From positions 6,922 through 70,921 of the forward strand of contig NW_023365931.1 in assembly GCF_000003815.2 (NCBI RefSeq): 64,000 nucleotides of DNA. The letters run 5' to 3'. Under the pieces are notes generated by a model. That model did not search any database and was not told the origin of the DNA. It saw only the letters and a program-made list of their open reading frames with translations. The first letter of the stretch is position 1. Every line of letters begins with the position of its first letter. Source of the DNA: Branchiostoma floridae. Its lineage: Eukaryota; Chordata; Leptocardii; Amphioxiformes; Branchiostomatidae. This document shows, one piece after another, positions 57,001 through 64,000 of this stretch. A program made the translations under genes and the position numbers.

Positions 57001-59439
57001 ACATATGACATATATAGTTATTCAGCACACAGTTATTACTTTGTTGTATTGCCTCATTATGATAATTTATACATACTTACTGTAAATATCTTCTAGTGTA
57101 ACTGTGTATTTGAAATGATGTATTTGTATTAAACAACTTACAAGTGGCACAGGCTACCAAGAACTCATTGAAATTAGGCCATAGCAACTTTAGTTGGTAG
57201 TTTTTGGGTTTTAGAAATCATGCTGAAACAGAACTTGGTCCACACAGTTTGTGGGAATAGATGTAGCCAGATTCATGTTTTTACCTCAACCATATGTTTC
57301 ATTTTCAAGCTTCACAAGTTGCCTCATCCTTACCCTTATTAGAATGTGTTTCAAAATCATAAAGAAACCAGAAAATGAGGCTGATTTGAGCTCCTCATGG
57401 ATAATCAAAGATCCAAATAAACAATAGTTTTTTGTATTTCCACAGATGAGGAGGACCAGTCTGCCAGGAGAACACTCCGACCCAGATCCACCAAGCAGCT
57501 GAAGATAACAGACGTAGTTTTGACTGACGAGTCGGAAAAGTCAGACAATGACAATGAAGATAGTGACTTCCTTCAACGGATTGAGAGGTCTTTGAAAGAG
57601 ATTGTATTTTTTTAGGCCAACGGAAGTCAATTTTATCAATTACATATTTGAACTGCTTTTTTGTTATGCACAATAACTTTACAACAATGCATTGACACCT
57701 ACCAAAGGGGATGCCCCTCAGTGAAAATTAAAAGTGAATATTCTGTTTTCAGGAGAAGACAGAATCTGAAGAGGCCTCCACTACACAGGCTGGGAAGGGG
57801 TTCTGCACCAGCCCTTAAACAGAAGAAGATGGGTATATTGTCAACTTACATTTTTCGCATTTTTACCTACAGAATTTAAAAAATGTTTTGAGCTCGAGGA
57901 ACCTGTTTATTTTATTTTGTTGGTACATGTATAACATAACTTATGGAGACAGAAGCTATGTACAGTAAGTGTAACAGGGCTTGAAATACTTTTTTTTCAT
58001 TGAAAATTACCTGCACCAGACAAATTCTACCTGTACCACTCTGAATTTAGGCAGTATGGATCGTATCAAAATTGTTCAGGAACCATTGCTATTCTTTATT
58101 TTATACTTTGTAGGTGATAACAGTCAATGCAGCTGATAAAAGTCCATATACACCTGCATCATATGACATTTACGTAAAAAAAAAAACAGTACATGGACCA
58201 GTGCAGGTTTGGTGCAGGTGGACACCAGAAATACCTGCACAGCTCCAATCTTACCTGCACTAACATGCATATGCAGGTATTTCGAGCGCTGTGCATATAT
58301 GTAACACTAGACTGATTAGTTTAATCCACTCATACTGGGGCATACCTGTGCTCTTGTCCTCCTCTCCTCAAACACGGACCATCCAATAGCATATACAAGT
58401 CCGGTTAAGGGCAATCACTGGGACTTGAGCTCCTGACAGAAGCAATACATGGGACACTGATCATGGGTACACATTCATAGACCAGCTATGCTACCATTGT
58501 GCTTGTGCTGAATGTACTGTTTGGAAAGACAGAGTGGGAATGAAAAATGTGTGAAGAAAGAGAGCAAAAGAAGAAAACAATGAAAATGAGAGTTAAAATT
58601 GTATCATTATTATTGTTTTTTTTCCACTTTTAGATCAGGCAGTCAGAAATGGTACTGGGGAAGGATCCACCAGAACAGAAGCCATCAGGTAATGCTGAAG
58701 GAGATGTTCAAACTTGGTTTTTATAAAGGAGTAATTTATCAAAGTACAGTAAAGATACACTGTGTGAGTCTGGTATACTGTCCTTGTATTGCTTGGAGAT
58801 TTATGCTAGAGAACTTTTATAATCAACATTGAATTGTTGTATCTCAAAGGGCACTGTAAATTTACTTATATATGTACTAGTATTTGCAGGGACTAACTTA
58901 GAAAGGGTAAGCAGTTGTTGTTTTTTCTTGTTTGAAGTTTGCCATTGAAACAATTTTTAGTGCAGTAGAAATACCAAAGACACTTTCATAGTTTCATGAT
59001 TTTGTATGTTAACAGTTTAAGATTTACTTTGTTCTATATATGAAAATAAACTCAACAAATTTTTTAACTCACCAAGGAGGTCTCTTTAACCCTCTTGGAC
59101 TGGCTTACTAAACAATTTCACTATAGAAGCCGCTTATTTGCATAGCTGATTTGTCCAGGGATTTTATGCAATTCTCCAAAGTAGTCGATTAAGCCTCTGA
59201 GACCATACGCAGCACAGTAATTTTCAATGAAACGCCAATTATATACCGACATAATGGACAGTACTAATTGGTCAAAAGTGTTGAGTAATCAATTAGTGTG
59301 CCCTGATGTATTTCTGTTGTCATCTCTTTTTGTCTACTGCAGTGAACAAGTGATGAAGTCCTGTTTAATTTGTGGCAAAGAGGTGCCGGAGGATGAACTT
59401 CAAGAACACATCAATAATGAACTTGACAACAGTACATGA
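48012..59439 (+). CDS. UIMC1: RAP80-like BRCA1-A complex ubiquitin reader (15 coding exons)
   Basis: In vertebrates RAP80 recruits the BRCA1-A complex to K63-ubiquitin at DNA breaks. Exons: 48012-48033, 48574-48716, 49059-49170, 49645-49688, 50248-51180 (or to 51192), 51318-51400, 53996-54177, 54811-54999, 55481-55629, 56092-56168, 56812-56939, 57446-57587, 57753-57832, 58634-58688 and 59343-59439. That gives 2436 bp, 811 residues, all in phase. The human order is kept: a basic stretch then a SUMO-interacting motif in an acidic patch (VEIINVDDDEEEEDW, about 37-50), UIM1 (LQKALALSKQEAE) and UIM2 (EEEELQKILEQSK). A repeat expansion follows to about 405, then an Abraxas-interacting region (about 446-506: RPGVDTAKQTNYIIKCLENY, KLHQAQRRQLTKLEWGKPLV) and one C-terminal finger CLICGKEVPEDELQEH lacking the fourth ligand. 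The orthology call is from motif order and the AIR resemblance. Confidence 0.82.
48725..48912. mobile_element. Mutator-like MITE at the intron 2 splice donor
   Basis: This 188-bp element has terminal repeats taatctccaagcagatccta and reverse complement, and the same subterminal sequence as 6400-6644 (aaagctgccagaggagtgaa). The perfect 9-bp duplication ggtaagatc (48716-48724 and 48913-48921) contains the exon's GT donor, so the donor exists on both sides of the element. Confidence 0.92.
50342..51120 (+). repeat. UIMC1: Coding minisatellite in the RAP80-like gene
   Basis: Two sub-families of in-frame repeats occur. The first is an 11-codon unit, EKGAPVKPIQM, and the second a 13-codon unit, ETAAGANVRQAKV, with five to six recognisable copies. 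The encoded segment is Lys/Ala/Pro-rich and predicted to be disordered. The periodicity also opens long antisense frames, which are artefacts. Confidence 0.92.
51498..53646. mobile_element. 2.1-kb element with inverted ends and internal 18-bp repeats (intron 6)
   Basis: A 26-bp terminal inverted repeat begins tcggctgtttcacaattgag (51498) and recurs inverted, ending ctcaattgtgaaacagccga at 53646. Inside, tgtcccgtccgtaccccc occurs about six times (near 52099, 52257, 52273, 52295, 53068 and 53439), in the same orientation. No clear target duplication was found. A frame at 52640-52888 is not recognised. It is probably a non-autonomous DNA transposon of unknown superfamily. Confidence 0.6.
54156..54552 (+). 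repeat. UIMC1: Minisatellite copying an exon-intron boundary
   Basis: The end of the AIR exon and its donor (ggaaaacctttggtggaaga, gg, then gtaggtgtgattg) is repeated downstream at about 54236, 54325 (partial), 54375 and 54466. Spacing is 50-91 bp. The copies at 54395 and 54488 retain potential donors, gtaggtgtg and gtaagtgtg. Confidence 0.85.
56245..56560 (+). mobile_element. 3' end of a CR1/Jockey-type non-LTR retrotransposon (intron 10)
   Basis: A frame ending at TAA 56461-56463 reads QNSYFPRTIVEWNLL, then SPNTVGASSLDSFKERL, the conserved C-terminal tail of jockey-superfamily reverse transcriptases. A short 3' UTR and a (gataca)n tail near 56540-56560 follow. It is severely 5' truncated, with no RT core. 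Confidence 0.8.
57975..58291. mobile_element. hAT-like MITE in intron 13
   Basis: cagggcttgaaatac at the left and gtatttcgagcgctg at the right are inverted ends of the CAGxGCTxGAAATAC type. acctgcacc / ggtgcaggt blocks lie inside. No convincing 8-bp duplication was seen. Confidence 0.6.
58395..58510 (-). repeat. Possible tRNA-derived SINE (minus strand)
   Basis: On the minus strand, acaatggtagcatagctgg is A-box-like and ggagctcaagtcccagtg B-box-like. The intervening distance is longer than in a tRNA, so this is tentative. Confidence 0.35.
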
Positions 59440-60300
59440 GGACAATGTTGAGGACCACCCTCTCACACCATACCCACTGATTGTGTACCAAGCAACTGTT
59501 TTGACATTTCAGCTGGAATCTGTCCTTCTTGTGTATTTGTTGCTGGGACGGTAACTAGCCAATCACATCTGTTGATGGTATTTAACCAGCCAATCACATC
59601 TGTTCTTCTGCTGCATTTGTCTCTAGGAAGGTGACCAGCCAATCACATCCCCTCTTCCTAAATACACATGTATTACTATGTGTTAGTCTATGCTGATACT
59701 GCTAACATGTTACATGATGTGAGATCATATCAGGGTATATAAAGATGACTGTGTAGTACATGTATGTGTACTCTTGAAGAATATGGTTATAAAAAAAGTT
59801 TAAAGTTGATGCAAAGATTTACAAAGTGCAAGAAGAGAGCAATGTACACTATACACTTTGAAGATGCTATATTACTTGTTAGACTACATCTAAGTATAAA
59901 TGTGTCACATGCAAAGTACACAACTGAATTATGCATACTTGTGACATAGAGAAAGACATGTTTGTGCCAAGTTTATCTCTGTTGCAAGTAACTAAACTGT
60001 AACACATTTTTGCATAGTCTGTTACTTTAATTTATGAATGCAGTAAATGTGGCACTGCTCTAATTCTCAAAACCTTTCTTCAAAGAAAAAAAATATGTAG
60101 AATCCTTACATTTTGAGAAGGATTAGAAGCCATGAAGATCTAATTAATTGTTAACTATTGTTCATATAGGAACTTAACTTCTTACTTCTGTTTCTTCTAA
60201 CCAATAAATTTATAAAGTATAAGTGCAATGGAGTATTAGTTCAATTTATCTGGATATGACTGTATGTATCTCCAGTTAAATAAACTGTTGCATTGTTCGA
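59440..60300 (+). promoter_or_regulatory. UIMC1: 3' UTR of the RAP80-like gene with poly(A) signals
   Basis: AATAAA occurs at 60202-60207 and about 60279. A short direct repeat, agccaatcacatc, occurs three times between 59558 and 59650. Confidence 0.45.
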
Positions 60301-62923
60301 GTTGAATCCATGCTTCTCCTGTTTGTTTTTCCTTACTTTGAATACCTTTGCATGAGACTGCCAGTTGTCAGTTGATATACTTATTGAATACTGAATTGTT
60401 ATTAAACACAAGATGGAATATGTGAAGGATATGTTATACATGTAACATCTGATAGTAATTTTTCAGCTGGCCAGACGCCATTTTTACTTTTCCCCCTGAC
60501 ATCTGCTCGAAGGTTAGATAGCATATTGGTAGGACAAAAGGCACCATAAAAATAATAATAGGAACAGGGGCTAGGAGATAAAACAGTGGATGTTGAATAT
60601 TTCTGTTGATTTTACGATTGTACAACTGGAAAAACATCTGTCTTTCTGGACTTTGGGATGTGCTTATCTTATTGACGAGACTTGCCAAGCTAGGAACAAA
60701 GCCATGGCATGACCTTGCTAGTATGTTGTACAATCAATACTAGTATATCAATAAAGCAGCGATATCAAAGGTACAAGTTTATAGTTTGCCGAATTGCGTA
60801 TTCTCATTATATGACATGCATGTAAGATAAGTGTGCAAGTAATATCACCGGGACTCCAACATTGAGGCAGACTCGGCTATTTACATTTCAGTAAATGGCA
60901 ATATTCAAGCATTTTTGGACATCAAGGATCTTGAAATAACCAGTATTGAGGGTTTTCTTTTGCATGGACACACATGAATAGCTCAAAGAAGAATACTAGT
61001 ACTTATTGTAAAAGAATTGCCAGTAAAACAAACAAAAATGCTGTCCTAGTGTGTTCAGATATATGACCCATTGAAATGCAAATTAAGGATCTGTCTGCCT
61101 CATTGAGTTTGAAAGTGAGTGGAAAATGCTCTATAATGAGTCTATTGTCTGAGATAGTGTGAATGGTTAAACCTGGAAGTTGTCAAGTAAAATTTGAATG
61201 TGTATATGCAATACCATCGTGTGATTTCAACATTTTATATGTATGGAAATTCACAGGTCTGACTGTCCCAGGTCCAACCAACCACAGTGGTATAGCGTGC
61301 AAACACACCATTTCCATTGCAATGGCATAGAATTTACAGTAATGTGACAAACCAGTGCTAAGACACAGAGGAATGTTATTCCATATACAGAGTTTATTCA
61401 CACAGTGTTACAAGACATGCCCACGTGTTACACAGTCTTCATTTTCACCATAACAGACCAGGTTTACAAGTACAACTCGTGATCACTACCCACACACTTC
61501 ATAATCATGTCCAAATCATCTTTTACAAAGATACTGTCTTGTGCGGATGAACATATTGACTGTGATTTCAATGCAGATGTACAGTTCTGGTTTTCAACTT
61601 CAATGTGCGTATTTCTGACTTGCATTCAGTCCACCATTTCCCTATTGTATGCCTTTTTGCAACATTCTAAGGGTTTTGAAGTTTCAACTGGTACATTCTG
61701 TTTTCATCTTGCTTTAAGTTTACCAAGGACATAATATATTCCCTATATAAATAATTAATGTCCTTCAAGTTAGAAAATGTGCCACTTGAAACATATTCAG
61801 ATGTCAGGAAAAAGGCACACAAATACTACAGCACCCAAAGTCGTACATTTGTATATAATCTGCTTGGAAATTGAAACATACATACTAGTAGATTAATCTG
61901 CTGCCTTGAGAAAAGCATACAAATCAATAAACCAGCATGAAAGTTCATCTATGCTGGTAGGCTATATACAGTAAATGCATTTACTTTTGCAGTGGTTTTA
62001 TTTCAGGTAAGAAGGCATAAAGGGTTTTTTGAGGTTTTGAAGTTTCCCTTTGAAACAGTTCTGTAGCACAGTAGAATAACAAACATTTGAAGTGTTATGG
62101 CTTCAGTTTATGGTAACAGGTTACCACAATTGCTGCAAAGATAAGTCCACCACAAGTATTTCAAGATTTGCAGTAGTACAGAGTCACACAGTTACATCAA
62201 TAAATTTCTTGGTGGAAAGAAATTTGGACTTCAGTACAAGGGGACATAAAATGATATCAGCTGATCTCTATCTTGAGCACTGCAGTCTTCGTGCCAATTA
62301 GTAAGGCAATATCATGAATATGCTACAAAAAAATGTTAATCTACATTACATGTGCAAAACTGTGTACAGTAATAGAAAATAAAACAATGGATTCGATCAA
62401 AAAATACTTATCTATAAAAAGAAATGTTACTTTGCCAAGCTGCACATATGCTAAGATATTACATGTATGCAACATATTAGTGTTTAATAAAATAACACAT
62501 TTTAACACATTATGATTGTCCATTGCTTATTAAAACAGTCAACGGTTGCACCATAATTTGTGGGATATTCGTTCCATTTAAAACCATTTAAACCATGAGG
62601 CAAGTATGTTTATAAAATACAAGTTGGGGTTTTAGGAAGTATTAAAAATACAGGGAAGTGGTAAAAGATTAAAATTGAAAAGGGAAGGTACAAAAACTAT
62701 TCTCATAATGATTTATATACAGGTATACAATACGAATTTGAATAATTTTAACGTTAAATTCAATAAGCAACGATAATGGTGTTTTCCACCTGTGACCAGA
62801 TATATACATGATTTCCCTGTCAAACAGTGGTCACTTTCCACTGCCCATGTGGCATTCCTAGTTGTTTATTGTCCAAATTCCTTTACAAATAAGACACACA
62901 GAATGGCCATTCCCACTTGCGTG
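60301..62923. other. Intergenic or ARL4 3' UTR
   Basis: AT-rich DNA with several TTTATT words (minus-strand AATAAA) at about 62865 and 61393 that could end ARL4 transcripts. A partial TACTG MITE end lies near 61968. A minus-strand 99-codon frame at 60434-60733 has one hydrophobic segment but no known family. Confidence 0.4.
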
Positions 62924-63520
62924 TCACCTCCCTCTCTTTTTCTGCTGTTTCAGCATTTTTCTCCTCTTTTTGATCATCCGATACAGCGCCTCGAGTCCTT
63001 CTGTTAGCCCTTCTCCGATAATTGCACAAGTTGGTTGAACGTGGCACAAGTTGGTGGTCCTTATGTCGGATACAGACAGGGTTTCCTCGACTTCTTGGAC
63101 ACTCAGTGCACCGGGAAGGTCCTGTTTGTTGGCGTAAATAAGGATAGGCACGCCCTGGTGTTCTGTGTACCTTGCTACGCGTAAAATCTCAGTTCTAGCC
63201 TCGTCTAGCCTCTCTTTATCCACACTGTCCACGACAAAAACTATCCCGTCTGTACCTCTTGTGTACGGTCTCCACAAAGGTCGTAGTTTTTCTTGGCCTC
63301 CGACGTCCCAGACTTTAAACACCATGTTGTTCCCGACCTCCCCTTTAAACTGGATATGTTCGGTGTTAAAACTCACGGTCGGTAAAGCGTTTACAAACTC
63401 TCCGAGCTTGAGTCTGTACAGTACAGTAGTCTTGCCGGCTGAGTCTAAGCCTAGCATGACGATATGGAGAGGTTTGAAGCCGGGGATTCTGTGTAGAAGG
63501 CTGCTACCCTGTCCGCCCAT
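62924..63520 (-). CDS. ARL4: ADP-ribosylation factor-like 4 small GTPase
   Basis: ARL4 proteins are Arf-family GTPases at the plasma membrane and nucleus that recruit cytohesins. This is a single-exon frame of 198 residues, matching the intronless, about 200-residue vertebrate ARL4 genes. The start MGGQGSS supplies Gly2 for N-myristoylation, and an upstream in-frame ATG (63565) would bury it, so 63520 is chosen. G motifs: P-loop GLDSAGKT (about 24-31), switch-II WDVGGQEKLRPLW, NKQD and CAIIGEGLTEG. Glutamine of DVGGQE is present. The C-terminus KKRRKMLKQQKKRGR is the polybasic nuclear/membrane signal characteristic of ARL4. Which vertebrate paralogue (A, C or D) it corresponds to cannot be said. 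A pre-duplication single copy is expected in a lancelet. Confidence 0.94.
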   Translation of the reverse strand: MGGQGSSLLHRIPGFKPLHIVMLGLDSAGKTTVLYRLKLGEFVNALPTVSFNTEHIQFKGEVGNNMVFKVWDVGGQEKLRPLWRPYTRGTDGIVFVVDSVDKERLDEARTEILRVARYTEHQGVPILIYANKQDLPGALSVQEVEETLSVSDIRTTNLCHVQPTCAIIGEGLTEGLEALYRMIKKRRKMLKQQKKRGR

Positions 63521-63954
63521 CGCTTTCACTGTCGTACGGTAACTCACGGAACCGAACCAAAACACGGCATCGTATCAGGTTACAACAAGGGTTGGTCCAC
63601 CAAAATATGACTTCCTATTTTGGAGCCAAGAGTCCTCTAAACCATTCAGTATCTTCTTGAAGGCCGTTTCAGTTTCTTGGGAAACGTTGAGAAGGCGACT
63701 TGTTCCCGTACCCTTGTTCCCGAGCTCGTGCAGACACCGAAGCCAAACAAGTTGGATCCCTGAGCAGAAGCGAGACAGACCTACGGCTTCGGTGTTCAAT
63801 GTTTTCGTTGTCGAAGAGTACAAAATGCGATTTTACCTCATCACTTCTGCTTCTAGAAGTCCAAAACGTCGAAGTCCTTAAGGCACCTGGTGAGAAGACA
63901 GGACTAGGAACACGGCTTCTTGAAGATTTCCTAGTGTTTTCTTCCCTGACCGAA
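63521..63954. other. Upstream region of ARL4
   Basis: Presumed 5' leader and promoter of ARL4 (minus strand). Open frames on both strands here have no recognisable family. Confidence 0.35.
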
Positions 63955-63981
63955 GATGGCGCGACGCTTCGGGTCAAGTGA
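63955..63981 (+). CDS. Possible first coding exon of a gene running off the right edge
   Basis: accgaagATGGCGCGACGC has a YY1-like start context, and TCAAGTGAGCGG could contain a GTGAGC donor a few codons later. If real, the gene would be divergent from ARL4. The evidence is only this short context. Confidence 0.2.
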   Translation, partial: DGATLRVK

Positions 63982-64000
63982 GCGGGGGTGAGGCTGATGA

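Noticed and set aside
60434-60733. 99-codon minus-strand frame with one hydrophobic segment as a small membrane protein gene
   Set aside because: No recognisable family, and it lies in AT-rich flanking DNA. It cannot be separated from chance.

Overview
The window looks like lancelet (Branchiostoma, amphioxus) nuclear genomic DNA, or a close chordate relative. It has multi-exon genes with GT-AG introns, vertebrate-type orthologues with chordate exon structures, many small palindromic DNA transposons, and a draft assembly broken by four N gaps (2136-2272, 6489-6588, 22245-22344, 30119-30218). The species is an inference. The chordate gene content is directly visible.

Layout. 1-4.4 kb is repeat-rich: a 157-bp satellite, a 42-bp minisatellite, a palindromic microsatellite and MITEs. 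An unrecognised minus-strand gene lies at 4.4-7.2 kb, and its reading frame is interrupted by a MITE. A short Penelope-like retroelement with 160-bp inverted ends, each carrying a hammerhead-type ribozyme core, sits at 9.5-10.6 kb. A complete 10-exon ornithine transcarbamylase gene (OTC, plus strand) fills 11.1-21.4 kb. 21.4-27.6 kb holds MITEs and two exons of a class A GPCR (minus). An UNC93A-like gene (minus) is at 27.6-29.6 kb. A nearly full RTE-like retrotransposon is inserted in a minisatellite at 32.3-35.1 kb. EIF3B (minus, 17 coding exons) spans 36.2-46.9 kb. Head-to-head with it, a plus-strand gene at 48.0-59.4 kb has the SUMO-interacting motif, UIM pair, Abraxas-interacting region and C-terminal finger order of RAP80 (UIMC1). 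The intronless small GTPase ARL4 (minus) is at 62.9-63.5 kb, and the start of another gene may lie at the right edge.

The genes do not form one pathway. They are a urea-cycle enzyme, a translation initiation factor, a DNA-damage ubiquitin reader, an MFS-like membrane protein and an Arf-like GTPase. The most interesting biology is how mobile and repeated DNA has reshaped genes here. One Mutator-like MITE family (9-bp target duplications) interrupts an open frame in one gene and has duplicated the splice donor of RAP80. RAP80 also carries a 13-codon repeat expansion between its UIMs and AIR, a minisatellite that copies an exon-intron boundary, and a cluster of upstream ORFs. Exon boundaries were read by hand from splice sites and phase continuity and may be off by a base or two.
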